The position numbers were made by a program, and so were the translations under genes. A stretch of DNA of 64,000 bases from positions 62,001 to 126,000 of the forward strand of contig NZ_QTTA01000016.1 in NCBI RefSeq assembly GCF_003730275.1, in the 5' to 3' direction. This DNA comes from Brevundimonas halotolerans (lineage in GTDB: Bacteria; Pseudomonadota; Alphaproteobacteria; Caulobacterales; Caulobacteraceae). Below are positions 1-8,495 of the stretch, one piece after another (position 1 is the first letter of the stretch; the number at the start of each line of letters is the position of its first letter). The notes under the pieces were generated by a model. It was not told where the DNA came from and did not search any database. It saw only the letters and a list, made by a program, of their open reading frames with translations.

Positions 1-479
1 ACGCGCCGGTCCGGGTCGACGTGGAACCGCCCTTCGACGAGGGGGATCAGGTCATCGGTCAGGAAGGTGTGAAACGCTTCGGCGCCGGCCTGTCCGGCCG
101 GAAGGCCCTCGTCCGGAGACTGAAAGTCGAGCCCCCGGCGGTTCACCGAGGCGTCGAAGCCGCCATAGGCGATGCCGACCACCACGGCCTCGGGCAGGCC
201 TTCATCGTAGGTCAGGAAGAGGTGGTTGGCCGCCAGTATGGGGAACAGGCTGTCGCCATCCAGCAGATAGACGACCGGATAAGCCGGGCCCTCGGGATCA
301 TACTCGGGCGGCAGGCGGACGTAGATGTCAAAGCCCCGGCCGAGGGTGGCGGACTCCAGCCGGAAGGCCTCGCCGCGGAGGGCCGCTGGAAACGGAACTT
401 CGCCGACCTGCTGCGCGATTGCCTGCGGCGCGGTGGCCAACAGAAGAAGACCGAACAGGATGCTGACAAGGCCCCGCAT
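1..479 (-). CDS. Putative secreted alpha/beta-hydrolase esterase (C-terminus off window)
   Basis: The reading frame is open from an ATG at 479 to the window edge, so only about the first 159 residues are present. It starts with a signal peptide (MRGLVSILFGLLLLATAPQAIAQ). A beta-rich stretch follows, with 'FDIYVRLPPEYD', 'YPVVYLLDGDSLFP' and 'VVVGIAYGG', the pattern of esterase-D/enterochelin-esterase type hydrolases (PF00756). The catalytic serine elbow would lie beyond the edge. The start has a strong GAGGAGG ribosome site covering the dksA stop codon 13 nt upstream, so it is probably cotranscribed with dksA. The family call is solid at fold level; the substrate is unknown. Confidence 0.75.
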   Translation of the reverse strand, partial: MRGLVSILFGLLLLATAPQAIAQQVGEVPFPAALRGEAFRLESATLGRGFDIYVRLPPEYDPEGPAYPVVYLLDGDSLFPILAANHLFLTYDEGLPEAVVVGIAYGGFDASVNRRGLDFQSPDEGLPAGQAGAEAFHTFLTDDLIPLVEGRFHVDPDRR

Positions 480-492
480 CCCGTCCGCCTCC

Positions 493-927
493 TCAATCGT
501 CGCGGTGGACGCGCTCGCGGCGCTCGTGGCGTTCCTGGGCTTCGACCGACAGGGTCGCGGTCGGCCGGGCTTCCAGTCGTCCGAGGCTGATCGGCTCGCC
601 GGTCTCCTCGCAATAGCCGTAGGAGCCGTCCTCGATCCGGCGCAGCGCCTCGTCGATCTTGGCGATCAGCTTGCGCTGACGATCCCGGGTCCGCAGTTCC
701 AGCGCGCGGTCCGATTCCGACGAGGCCCGGTCCACCAGATCCGGGTGGTTCTCGGTCTCGGCCTTCAGATTGACGACCGTGCCCTTGGACTCCCGAAGGA
801 TGTCATCCTTCCAGGCGTTCAGCTTGCCCTTGAAATAGGCCAGCTGCCGCTCGTTCATGAAGGGTTCGTCGTCGGACGGGCGATAGGCCACCGGCCCTTC
901 ATCCACCACAGAGGCTAATGCGTTCAT
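493..927 (-). CDS. dksA: RNA polymerase-binding transcription factor DksA (one-cysteine type)
   Basis: DksA binds the secondary channel of RNA polymerase and, with ppGpp, adjusts rRNA and amino-acid promoters. The protein has the DksA layout: an N-terminal region, a coiled coil ('FKGKLNAWKDDILRES...') and a C-terminal globular part with 'YGYCEETGEPISLGRLEARP'. Of the four zinc-finger cysteines of E. coli DksA only the first remains; the others are Thr, Ser and Ala, so zinc is probably not bound. I chose the ATG at 927 (144 aa); an in-frame GTG at 942 would add five residues. An esterase gene follows 13 nt downstream. Confidence 0.93.
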   Translation of the reverse strand: MNALASVVDEGPVAYRPSDDEPFMNERQLAYFKGKLNAWKDDILRESKGTVVNLKAETENHPDLVDRASSESDRALELRTRDRQRKLIAKIDEALRRIEDGSYGYCEETGEPISLGRLEARPTATLSVEAQERHERRERVHRDD

Positions 928-1079
928 CGCACTCACGCTCACTTCTCACGCCCCCCTGTGGCGCATGCAGGCCTATAGGGAAGGCGACGAGTCGTCTCAA
1001 GCCGTTTCCCCACATCTGTCAGCTTTGCCGGGTCACTATGCCGTGAGCCGTGACAATTCGCCCTCACCCTTGAAAGGGC

Positions 1080-1511
1080 TCAGTTTCCAGCGACGGCGGC
1101 CTTGGCCAGTTCCACGGCGACACGCAGGTCCACCTGGTCCAGCACGGCGTTCAGGCTGGCATCCTCGGAGTCGGGGCGATCCTCCCCTCCGGTCCGGGAC
1201 AGGGCCCGCAGCGCATCGGCATCCCCCTGCCCGGCCAAATGGGCCAGTTTCAGGGCTTCCAGACGGTCCAGCAGGCGGTGACCGCGGCGGATCGCCCGGC
1301 GGCGACGCTCCTGCGGCCCCTCGACGCCCTCGACGCCCTGAAGCGCCATCAGCGAGGCGACACTGGTCGGGCCAGACATGGCCGCCACGCCGGACTTGGC
1401 ACCGGCGGCGGACGCACCCGCCGCGCCGCCCAGGCTGAAGCCCCCCGCCGCCTGACCCGGGCGAGTCGGACGCGAGGCAGGGCCACTCGACTGCGGACCA
1501 TTGATCTTCAT
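1080..1511 (-). CDS. fliX: Flagellar assembly regulator FliX
   Basis: In Caulobacter, FliX couples flagellar basal-body assembly to transcription by controlling the sigma-54 activator FlbD. The protein is 143 aa, with a flexible Gly/Ala/Ser-rich N-terminus ('GGFSLGGAAGASAAG') followed by 'SVASLMALQGVEG' and a helical basic part ('RRRRAIRRGHRLLDRLEALK'), the FliX pattern. The start at ATG 1511 ('MKINGPQSSG') has a GGAG site upstream; the longer frame from 1550 is unlikely. It diverges from flgI across 179 bp holding a candidate sigma-54 promoter, the same arrangement as in Caulobacter. Confidence 0.88.
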   Translation of the reverse strand: MKINGPQSSGPASRPTRPGQAAGGFSLGGAAGASAAGAKSGVAAMSGPTSVASLMALQGVEGVEGPQERRRRAIRRGHRLLDRLEALKLAHLAGQGDADALRALSRTGGEDRPDSEDASLNAVLDQVDLRVAVELAKAAVAGN

Positions 1512-1573
1512 GAACGGGCACTCCGGACCATGACCGATATCTGAGCCCACGAGGTGAGGGTTTGGTTAACGGC

Positions 1574-1590
1574 CCGGCAAAATCTGCTGG
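1574..1590. promoter_or_regulatory. Candidate FlbD binding element (ftr-like)
   Basis: The sequence CCGGCAAAATCTGCTGG resembles the CGGCA-N-CTGC core of Caulobacter ftr enhancers bound by FlbD. It lies about 60-70 bp upstream of the candidate sigma-54 promoter of flgI, a usual enhancer distance, and next to the fliX start. On the fliX strand the overlapping TTGC-N7-TTAACC is also a degenerate CtrA-box candidate (second half perfect, first half two of four). Assignment rests on motif and context only. Confidence 0.5.
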
Positions 1591-1642
1591 CCAGAAGCGT
1601 GCCGTCAACAGTCAAGCCCTTGTTTTTCCTCGCATCATGTTC

Positions 1643-1658
1643 CGGCATGGAATTGGCA
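1643..1658 (+). promoter_or_regulatory. Candidate sigma-54 promoter of flgI operon
   Basis: CGGCATGGAATTGGCA fits the -24/-12 consensus TGGCACG-N4-TTGCA, with the invariant GG (1644-1645) and GC (1656-1657) separated by exactly 10 bases. Transcription would begin near 1669, giving a short leader before the flgI ATG at 1691. Middle and late flagellar operons of Caulobacter use sigma-54 with FlbD. Confidence 0.65.
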
Positions 1659-1690
1659 TGACGTAATCCGCAATTGTCAGGACCCTTTTC

Positions 1691-2809
1691 ATGACGTCAG
1701 TTCTTGCCCGCCTCGCCTCCTGCCTCGCCGCCGGTGCCCTGGCGCTGGTCGCCCTGCCGCAGGCCGCCCAGGCCCAGTCGCGCATCAAGGACATCGTCTC
1801 CATCGAGGGGGTCCGCTCCAACCAGCTGGTCGGTTACGGACTGGTCGTCGGCCTGAACGGCACCGGTGACAATCTGCGCAACTGTCCCCTGACCCGCCAG
1901 TCACTGGAGGGCATGATGGAGCGTCAGGGCGTCAACATCCGCGGCGCCAACGCCAACACCAAGAACATCGCCGCCGTCATGGTCACGGCCGAACTGCCGC
2001 CGTTCGCCACGCCCGGCGCGCGCATCGATGTCTCGGTCTCGACCCTGTGCGACGCCAAGAGCCTGCTCGGCGGCACCGTCGTCGTTACCGCCCTGCAGGG
2101 CGCCGACGGCGAAGTCTATGCCGTGGCCCAGGGCTCGATCCAGACCGGCTCGCTGTCGGCCTCGGGCGCCTCGGGTTCGTCGATCACGCGCGGCGTGCCG
2201 ACGGCCGGCCGCATCGCCGGCGGGGCCGTGGTCGAGCGCGAGACCGGCTTTGACCTGGGCCGTCAGGCCGAGGTCCGCCTGACCCTGCGCAACCCGGACT
2301 TCACCACCGCCCAGCGCGTCGCCTTTGCCATCAATGATGCCTATCCCGGCACCGCCTTTGCCGAGAACGGCACGGTCGTCACCGTGCGTGCGCCGCAGGG
2401 CTGGGGCATGGCCGGCTATCTCAGCCGGATCGAGAACCTGCCCGTCACGGTCGACGCCCCGGCCCGAGTGATCATCGACGAGGTCAACGGCGTGATCGTC
2501 ATGGGCGAGGCCGTGCGGGTCTCCACCGTCGCCATCGCCCAAGGCAATCTGACCGTCACCGTTCAGGAAGACCCCTTCGTCAGCCAGCCCGCCCCCTTCA
2601 GCGACGGCGAGACTGTGGTCGTCCCGTCCTCCGTGGTCACGGTCGAGGAAGACCAGGGCACCCAGATGCGGATCGTCGGCGGCGGCGCCTCCCTGTCCAG
2701 CCTGGTCGCAGGCCTCAATGCCCTCGGCGTGACGCCCCGCGACATGATCAGCATCCTCCAGGCCATCAAGGCCGCCGGTGCCCTGCAAGCCGACATTGAG
2801 GTGATGTAG
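1691..2809 (+). CDS. flgI: Flagellar P-ring protein FlgI
   Basis: FlgI forms the periplasmic P-ring, the bushing of the flagellar rod in the peptidoglycan layer. The 372-aa protein begins with a Sec signal peptide (cleavage after 'QAAQAQS'), then the family signature 'RIKDIVSIEGVRSNQLVGYGLVVGLNGTGD', and ends with 'LVAGLNALGVTPRDMISILQAIKAAGALQADIEVM' (FlgI C-terminus). Length is normal. It is the first gene of flgI-cheL-flbY; cheL starts 4 nt after its stop. Expression is probably sigma-54/FlbD dependent. Confidence 0.97.
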   Translation: MTSVLARLASCLAAGALALVALPQAAQAQSRIKDIVSIEGVRSNQLVGYGLVVGLNGTGDNLRNCPLTRQSLEGMMERQGVNIRGANANTKNIAAVMVTAELPPFATPGARIDVSVSTLCDAKSLLGGTVVVTALQGADGEVYAVAQGSIQTGSLSASGASGSSITRGVPTAGRIAGGAVVERETGFDLGRQAEVRLTLRNPDFTTAQRVAFAINDAYPGTAFAENGTVVTVRAPQGWGMAGYLSRIENLPVTVDAPARVIIDEVNGVIVMGEAVRVSTVAIAQGNLTVTVQEDPFVSQPAPFSDGETVVVPSSVVTVEEDQGTQMRIVGGGASLSSLVAGLNALGVTPRDMISILQAIKAAGALQADIEVM

Positions 2810-2813
2810 TCTC

Positions 2814-3110
2814 ATGGCCGATCCGCTCACCCTCTCTCCTGACCTGCTCCGCCCGGTCCAGACCCCGCCCCTCCGCCAGGACCGCATGCGCGAGACGGCC
2901 GAGGACTTTGAGGCCTCCTTCATCGCCCAGATGCTGCGCCCCATGTTCGAGGGCCTGTCGACCGAAGCCCCTTTCGGCGGCGGGGAGGCCGAGACCACCT
3001 GGCGCTCGTTCCTGATCGACGAAATGGCCAAGCAAACCGTCCGCTCGGGCGGCATCGGCCTGGCCGATCAGGTCATGTCCACCATGCTCAAGATGCAGGA
3101 AGCCCCCTGA
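2814..3110 (+). CDS. cheL: Rod-binding protein, FlgJ N-terminal type (CheL)
   Basis: This 98-aa protein matches the N-terminal rod-binding half of FlgJ: 'RMRETAEDFEASFIAQMLRPMFEGL' followed by 'GGGEAETTWRSFLIDEMAKQTVRSGGIGLADQVMSTML'. It lacks the C-terminal muramidase domain of enterobacterial FlgJ, as is normal in alphaproteobacteria, where the stand-alone form is called CheL in Caulobacter. It probably caps or scaffolds the rod in the periplasm. It lies between flgI (4-nt gap) and flbY (1-nt TGATG overlap), so expression is coupled. Confidence 0.88.
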   Translation: MADPLTLSPDLLRPVQTPPLRQDRMRETAEDFEASFIAQMLRPMFEGLSTEAPFGGGEAETTWRSFLIDEMAKQTVRSGGIGLADQVMSTMLKMQEAP

Positions 3111-3556
3111 TGAACGACACCTCGCTTGCCGTCACCGCCTCGGCGCGGGTTCGCCAGCTGATCGATCTGACCCAGTCGCTGACCCGCCGACTGTCCGACG
3201 AACTGGCCGCCTTCGAGGCCCAGCGCCCGCAGGACGTCGCCGCCGGCCTCGCCCAGACCCAGGAACTGGCCAACCGCTATCGCCGGGAATCGGCCCAGAT
3301 CAAGGCCGACCCCTCGGGCCTCTCCCAGGCTCCGGCCGCCGATCGCATCGCCCTGATCAAGGCCACCGAAGCATTCGAGGCCATCCTTGGCCGCCACGCC
3401 CGCGCCGTCGAGGCCGCCCGTATCATCTCCGAAGGCCTGGTCCGCACCCTCGCCGCCGAGATCCGCGGCCAGCGCGGCGTCCCCAACGCCTACGGCGCCA
3501 CCGGCCACGCCACCCCCACCGACGGCAGCGCCGTCGCCTTCAGCCGCTCCGCCTGA
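3110..3556 (+). CDS. flbY: Flagellar protein FlbY-like (FlgN-type helical protein)
   Basis: The 148-aa protein is almost entirely helical and charged ('RVRQLIDLTQSLTRRLSDELAAFEAQRP', 'LALIKATEAFEAILGRHARAVEAARIISEGLVRTLAAEI'), resembling FlgN-type secretion chaperones. Third position after flgI and cheL is where Caulobacter has flbY, so the name is by synteny and general appearance, not a motif. Its ATG overlaps the cheL TGA by one base. A short GC hairpin (3561-3576) follows the stop. The tail after about residue 125 is Gly/Ala/Thr-rich and probably unstructured. Confidence 0.7.
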   Translation: MNDTSLAVTASARVRQLIDLTQSLTRRLSDELAAFEAQRPQDVAAGLAQTQELANRYRRESAQIKADPSGLSQAPAADRIALIKATEAFEAILGRHARAVEAARIISEGLVRTLAAEIRGQRGVPNAYGATGHATPTDGSAVAFSRSA

Positions 3557-3619
3557 CCGCAGGCGGCAACGCCGCGTTAACCGGACTTAACACCGGTTTC
3601 TTCAAGACTGACACGATAG

Positions 3620-5221
3620 ATGGGGGGAATGGCGCTTAACAGTCGTCTTCTGGGTCTGGCCTTCGCTTCGGCGGACACTCTCGTCGAGATCGACGGCGAG
3701 GGGCGGATTGTGCTGGCCATGGGGGCGGCCCCGGCGACGGGGCACGCGCCGGAAGCGAACTGGACCGGGCGCACCCTGACCGATCTGTTCGAGCCGCGCA
3801 GTGCCGGGCGTCTGAAACAGGCGCTGGCCAATCTGACGCCGGGCAACCGCAGCGATCCGCTGGACCTGTTATACGATCTGGGCGACGGCGCATTCCGGCG
3901 CGTGCGATCACGGTTGTTCAGCCTGCCCGAACTGGCGCCGCACTGTTCGTGTGCCCTGACCTGGCAGGGCCAGCCTTTTTCGCTCGAGCCTACCGCCGAC
4001 ACGCCGCTGGTCACCCGCGACGACCTGATGCGTCAGACCAGCAGCCTGCTCGCGAAACAAGGGCCGGATCCGCTGACGCTGGCCTTTGTCGATGTCACCG
4101 GACTGGATCAGGTCGCTGGCGACCAGTTGGAGACGCTCAAGACTCGTTTGCACAGCGCCCTGCAGTCGGTCTCGGTCGACGGGACCTCGGCCTCCCATCT
4201 GGCCGGCAGCGCCTATGCCCTGTTGCGGCGGGATTCCGATGGGTCTGCGGTCGAGGACGCCATTCACAATGTCGCGGCGCTGGAAGGTGTCGATGTTAGC
4301 GCCGACATCCGTCAGGTCGAGTTGAGCCCCGGCGTGGACCGCCAGGCGACCTTGCGCGCCATGCGGCATGCGCTGGAAGTCTGTATAGCCAACGGCGCAA
4401 TGGACGATCCGGACATCACGTTCAAGAATACGCTGGACCGCACCCTTGTGCAGATGGACAGCTTCCGCACCATGGTGAAGGCGCGCGACTTCGCCCTGCA
4501 TTATCAGCCCATTGTCGATCTGAAGTCGGGCGTCACGCATCATTTCGAGGCCCTGGCGCGCATCCCTGGCTGTGACGGACCCGAGAGCACCATTCGTCTG
4601 GCCGAGACCCTGGCCCTGATCGAAAGCTTCGATCTGGTGGTTGCGGAAAAGGCGATCCAGCAGATGCTTCAGCCCGGCTATGGGCTGACGCGGGTGGCGG
4701 TCAATGTCTCGGCCGGGTCGCTGGCCACCGACACCTATGGCGAGGCCCTGATGCGACTGACGGCCAACCACGGCGACATTCGCCGACGGCTGAGCCTCGA
4801 GGTCACCGAAACGGCCACCATCCTCGACCTGCCCGGCACCCAGCGGCGTCTGGCGCGTCTGAGACAGGCGGGCTTCCGGGTGTTTCTGGATGACTTCGGC
4901 GTGGGGGCCTCGTCGTTCGACCATCTGAACCATCTGACGGTCGACGGGGTGAAGATCGACGGCGCCTTTGTCATGCGAGCCATCGAAGACGACAAGTCCC
5001 GCACCCTGATCCGTCATCTGGTCGAGATGTGCGGTGGCCTCGACCTCAAGACCGTGGCCGAGCGTGTCGAGACCGGCGAGGTCGCGGAGCTGATGCTGAA
5101 ACTGGGCGTACATCTGGGCCAGGGCTGGTTTTTCGGCAAACCCGAGCCCCAGCCGCGCCTCGAACGGCCGACCCTCGCCGCCACCAGCCGCCGGCGCGGC
5201 GCCGTCGAGTCCTGGGGCTGA
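3620..5221 (+). CDS. Cyclic-di-GMP phosphodiesterase with PAS-like, degenerate GGDEF-like and EAL regions
   Basis: The protein is 533 aa. Residues about 20-110 look like a PAS sensor ('DTLVEIDGEGRIVLAMG', 'TGRTLTDLFEP'). Residues about 130-230 resemble a GGDEF fold that has lost its signature ('GSAYALLRR' at the active-site turn). Residues about 285-520 are an EAL domain with the usual catalytic signatures: 'FEALARI', 'VNVSAG', 'EVTETA', 'FLDDFGVGASS', 'VKIDGAF', 'AERVET' and 'QGWFFGKP'. It should hydrolyse c-di-GMP to pGpG and affect the motile-sessile switch. No signal peptide or membrane segment is seen. The start is ATG 3620; ATG 3629 is possible. It converges with metG, 28 bp apart. Confidence 0.88.
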   Translation: MGGMALNSRLLGLAFASADTLVEIDGEGRIVLAMGAAPATGHAPEANWTGRTLTDLFEPRSAGRLKQALANLTPGNRSDPLDLLYDLGDGAFRRVRSRLFSLPELAPHCSCALTWQGQPFSLEPTADTPLVTRDDLMRQTSSLLAKQGPDPLTLAFVDVTGLDQVAGDQLETLKTRLHSALQSVSVDGTSASHLAGSAYALLRRDSDGSAVEDAIHNVAALEGVDVSADIRQVELSPGVDRQATLRAMRHALEVCIANGAMDDPDITFKNTLDRTLVQMDSFRTMVKARDFALHYQPIVDLKSGVTHHFEALARIPGCDGPESTIRLAETLALIESFDLVVAEKAIQQMLQPGYGLTRVAVNVSAGSLATDTYGEALMRLTANHGDIRRRLSLEVTETATILDLPGTQRRLARLRQAGFRVFLDDFGVGASSFDHLNHLTVDGVKIDGAFVMRAIEDDKSRTLIRHLVEMCGGLDLKTVAERVETGEVAELMLKLGVHLGQGWFFGKPEPQPRLERPTLAATSRRRGAVESWG

Positions 5222-5249
5222 GGCTCAGCGCCGCGGCCCGCGCGAAACC

Positions 5250-6956
5250 CTAGCCCTCGCCGCCACCGAACCGGGCCGCCCATTCGGCGACCTGCTCGTC
5301 CTCGATCTTGCGGAACAGCACCTCGGCGGCCTGAACCGGGCGCCCGACCGGCACGCGCGCCAGCCAGTCCTCATCGGCGGACGGCCAGCCCAGGTCCGTC
5401 TCGCCGACGCTCGCGGCAATCTTCGGCGCGGTGAACGGCAGAACCGGTGCGGCCAGCCGCGCGAACAGGGCCACGAGGTTCAGCGCGAACCGCACCGCCG
5501 TCGCGGCCCGCTCCGGGTCGGTCTTGAACGCGGTCCAGGGGGCGGCGACCTGGAGATATTCGTTGCCGAGCACCCAGGCGGCCCGGATCGCCTGTGACGC
5601 CTTGCGGAACTCCATGGCCTCGAAGGCGGCGGTAGCCTCGGCAACCGCGGCGTCGATCTGGGTCTGTAAGGCACGGTCCTCGTCGGTCAGGGCCGCGCCC
5701 TCGGGTACGATCCCCCCGAATTTGGACTCGGTGAATTTGACGATCCGGTTGACGAAATTGCCCAGTACATCGGCCAGGTCCTTGTTGATCGCCGACTGGA
5801 ACTGCTCCCAGGTGAAGGCCGAGTCCGAATGCTCGGGCCCATAGGCCGTCAGATACCAGCGCCAGTAATCGGCCGGCAGCAGGTCCAGCGCCTGATCCAT
5901 GAAGACGCCCCGGCCCTGCGACGTCGAGAATTTGCCGCCGTACCAGTTCAGCCAGTTGAAGGCCTTCAGCGTATCGACCGTCTTCCACGGCTCACCCGAG
6001 CCCAGGATGGTCGCCGGGAATGACACCGTGTGGAAGGCGACATTGTCCTTGCCCATGAACTGGACATAGCGAACGTCGTCAGCCCCCTCGTCGGTGCGCC
6101 ACCAGTCACGCCAGGTGCCGCCGGTCGCCTCGGCCCATTCCTGGGTCGCGCCGATATATTCGATCGGGGCATCGAACCATACGTAGAAGACCTTGCCCTC
6201 CATGCCCGGGCGCGGCCCGCCGTCCGGGCCGACCACCGGCACGCCCCATTTCAGGTCGCGAGTAATGCCGCGGTCGATCAGCCCCTCGTCCAGATGCTTG
6301 AGCGCAATGGAGCGCGCCAGCGTCTGCCAGTCCGATTTCGAGCTGATCCAGTCGCGGATGCGCCCCTCCAGCTTCGTCTGCAGCAGATACAGGTGGCGGG
6401 TATCCCGCACTTCGAGGTTCCGCGACCCCGATACGCTGGAATACGGATCCTTGAGGTCCATCGGGTCCAGCAGCCGCCCACAATTGTCGCACTGGTCGCC
6501 GCGCGCCTTTTCATAGGCACAGTGCGGGCAGGTGCCCTCGACATAGCGATCCGGCAGGAAGCGCCCGTCGTCGATCGAATAGATCATCTGATCGACGCGT
6601 TCCTCGATCAGACCGTTGTCCTCCAGCACTCTTGCGAAATGCTGGGTCAGGCGCCGGTTGGGCGCATTCGAGGACCGGCCAAACCAGTCATAGCTGAGGC
6701 CGAACGCCTCGCCCGCCGCCTTCTGGATCTGGTGCTGCTCGTCGCAATAGGTCCGCACGTCCTGACCGGCGGCGGCGGCGGCCAGCTCAGCCGGCGTCCC
6801 GTGCTCATCGGTGGCGCAGATGTAGAGGACCTCATGGCCCTGCCCCCGCTTGAACCGCGCCCAGACATCGGCGGGCAGCATCGACCCGGCCAGATTCCCC
6901 AGGTGCTTGATGCCGTTGATGTAGGGCAGCGCCGAGGTGATCAGAATGCGGGCCAT
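5250..6956 (-). CDS. metG: Methionyl-tRNA synthetase
   Basis: MetRS charges tRNA-Met for initiation and elongation. The 568-aa protein starts '[25 protein letters not shown]' (HIGH motif as HLGN) and has a zinc-knob insertion '[23 protein letters not shown]' with four cysteines. The ATP loop is '[11 protein letters not shown]', a variant of KMSKS. The C-terminal EMAP-like tRNA-binding dimerisation domain of E. coli MetRS is absent, giving the shorter form. The degenerate direct/inverted repeat at 6971-7109 separates it from the MATE gene upstream. Confidence 0.97.
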   Translation of the reverse strand: MARILITSALPYINGIKHLGNLAGSMLPADVWARFKRGQGHEVLYICATDEHGTPAELAAAAAGQDVRTYCDEQHQIQKAAGEAFGLSYDWFGRSSNAPNRRLTQHFARVLEDNGLIEERVDQMIYSIDDGRFLPDRYVEGTCPHCAYEKARGDQCDNCGRLLDPMDLKDPYSSVSGSRNLEVRDTRHLYLLQTKLEGRIRDWISSKSDWQTLARSIALKHLDEGLIDRGITRDLKWGVPVVGPDGGPRPGMEGKVFYVWFDAPIEYIGATQEWAEATGGTWRDWWRTDEGADDVRYVQFMGKDNVAFHTVSFPATILGSGEPWKTVDTLKAFNWLNWYGGKFSTSQGRGVFMDQALDLLPADYWRWYLTAYGPEHSDSAFTWEQFQSAINKDLADVLGNFVNRIVKFTESKFGGIVPEGAALTDEDRALQTQIDAAVAEATAAFEAMEFRKASQAIRAAWVLGNEYLQVAAPWTAFKTDPERAATAVRFALNLVALFARLAAPVLPFTAPKIAASVGETDLGWPSADEDWLARVPVGRPVQAAEVLFRKIEDEQVAEWAARFGGGEG

Positions 6957-6970
6957 GGGTGTCCGAACGC

Positions 6971-7109
6971 GTGACGAGTGGTGAGTGACGAGTGTTGAGC
7001 GGTTTAGTGGCGAGTGTGCCGGTATATCGCAACCTCCAAGTCCGACATTCCGGCTTTCGCAGGACCTGGCATCTTACCTCGGCACACGCCACTCGCCACT
7101 CGCCACTCT
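6971..7109. repeat. Degenerate GTGGCGAGTG-type repeat in inverted arrangement
   Basis: Positions 6971-7016 hold several imperfect copies of GTGACGAGTG/GTGGCGAGTG. The opposite strand form (GCCACTC three times) is at 7085-7109. The inner parts, GTGGCGAGTGTGCC (7008-7020 region) and GGCACACGCCAC (7081-7092), can pair with a two-base bulge across about 60 nt. The right arm encodes the last residues of the MATE protein ('ASGEWRVPR'). It looks like a dispersed intergenic repeat family; its copy number elsewhere cannot be judged from this window. Confidence 0.7.
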
Positions 7110-8444
7110 CTGCATCCGCCGTGCCACCCGGATGAACCGTCCGGTCAGCAGGGCCGAAGACACCAGGCTGGCGATGATGATGGCCCACACAAGACCGTCC
7201 ACCCCCATGTGCGGGGCCAGCACCCAGCCCAGTGGCATCATCACGGCGCCATAGGCGGTGAAATGCATGATGGTCGGCCACCAGATGTCGCCCGCCGCGC
7301 GGTTGGCCTGGGCCGCCACCGCCTGAATGCCGTCGGCGACGAAGAACAGGGTCGCCAGCACCAGCGCCGGCACCGCGATCGCGATCAGCGCCGGATCGCG
7401 GCTGTAGGCCCCGATCAGCAGCGGCGCGGTCGGCCAGACGATCAGGGCTATGGCCAGCGTCAGGGTCGAGATCACCGCCAGACTGACCAGACCCGCGCGC
7501 ATCACCCCCTGCGCATCCGCCGCGCCGAACGCCCGCCCGACCAGCACGGCGGCGGCTGACGACAGGCCCATGGGGATCATGAAGACGATGGCCGAAATGT
7601 TCAGCACCACCGCCCAGGCGGCGGTCTCGTTCGTGCCCAGCCGCCCGGCGATCAGGGTCATCAGGGCAAAGGCCCCGACCTCGATGAAATAGGAACTGCC
7701 GGCGCCATAGCCGACCTTACGCTGCTCGGCCTCGGCCAGCGGATCACGCGGCGCCTTGCGGAAGATGCCCAGTGCCCGGGCCTCGGGCAGCCGCACGATA
7801 TAGACGATCAGAAACACGGCCAGCGCCGCCCGCGCAAAGAAGGTCGCCCACGACGACGCCAGCGCCCCGTCGACGCCCAGCCCCAGCAGGTCCGGCACCA
7901 GCAGCAGGTTCAGCGCCAGATTGACGCCATTGGCCACCCACATGGCGACCATGCCCGGCTTGGGTTTGCCCAGCGCCTCGAGAAAGAACTGCGCCGCCAC
8001 ACTGACCAGATAGGCGGGCATCGACAGCGAAAAGACCAGCAGCGGCAGGCGTGCGCCCTCCGCGAGGCCATCCTCAAGCCCGATCGACGCCAGTCCCCAC
8101 GGCCCGACCAGCATCAGGCCGATCATCGACCCCCCGCCCAGCCACAGCGAATAGACCAGCCCCCGCCGCAGCACCGCGCCGACGTCGCCGCGACGCCCCT
8201 CGCCCAGCCGCCGCGCCGTCATCACCTGCACCCCCAGCAGCAGGCCGACGGCCGTCGTGATCACGATCGAGGTCGGCGTCCACGCCAGGGTGTGAAACGC
8301 CAGTTCGGTGCTCGAGAAATTGCCGACCACAATGGCATCGGTCAGGCCCATGACCATGATGCCGATGCGCGCCAGCACCACCGGCCACGCAAGGGTCAGC
8401 AGGTCGCGCAGGACGGTTCGGGACGGGGGACTGATGGCGAACAT
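7074..8444 (-). CDS. MATE family multidrug/toxin exporter
   Basis: The 456-aa inner-membrane protein has about twelve hydrophobic segments in two similar halves. It opens with 'LRDLLTLAWPVVLARIGIMVMGLTDAIVVGNFSS', typical of MATE (NorM-like) cation/drug antiporters. A second repeat begins near 'YFIEVGAFALMTLIAGRLGTNETAAWAVVLNISAIVFMIPMGLSSAAAVLVGRAFG'. The substrate cannot be inferred. The final residues are encoded by an intergenic repeat unit, so the natural C-terminus was probably altered by repeat insertion. Confidence 0.93.
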   Translation of the reverse strand: MFAISPPSRTVLRDLLTLAWPVVLARIGIMVMGLTDAIVVGNFSSTELAFHTLAWTPTSIVITTAVGLLLGVQVMTARRLGEGRRGDVGAVLRRGLVYSLWLGGGSMIGLMLVGPWGLASIGLEDGLAEGARLPLLVFSLSMPAYLVSVAAQFFLEALGKPKPGMVAMWVANGVNLALNLLLVPDLLGLGVDGALASSWATFFARAALAVFLIVYIVRLPEARALGIFRKAPRDPLAEAEQRKVGYGAGSSYFIEVGAFALMTLIAGRLGTNETAAWAVVLNISAIVFMIPMGLSSAAAVLVGRAFGAADAQGVMRAGLVSLAVISTLTLAIALIVWPTAPLLIGAYSRDPALIAIAVPALVLATLFFVADGIQAVAAQANRAAGDIWWPTIMHFTAYGAVMMPLGWVLAPHMGVDGLVWAIIIASLVSSALLTGRFIRVARRMQRVASGEWRVPR

Positions 8445-8495
8445 GGAAGCGGGCTAAGGCCACGCTTTCACCGTCCGGGTCAACAGGCGACCGAC

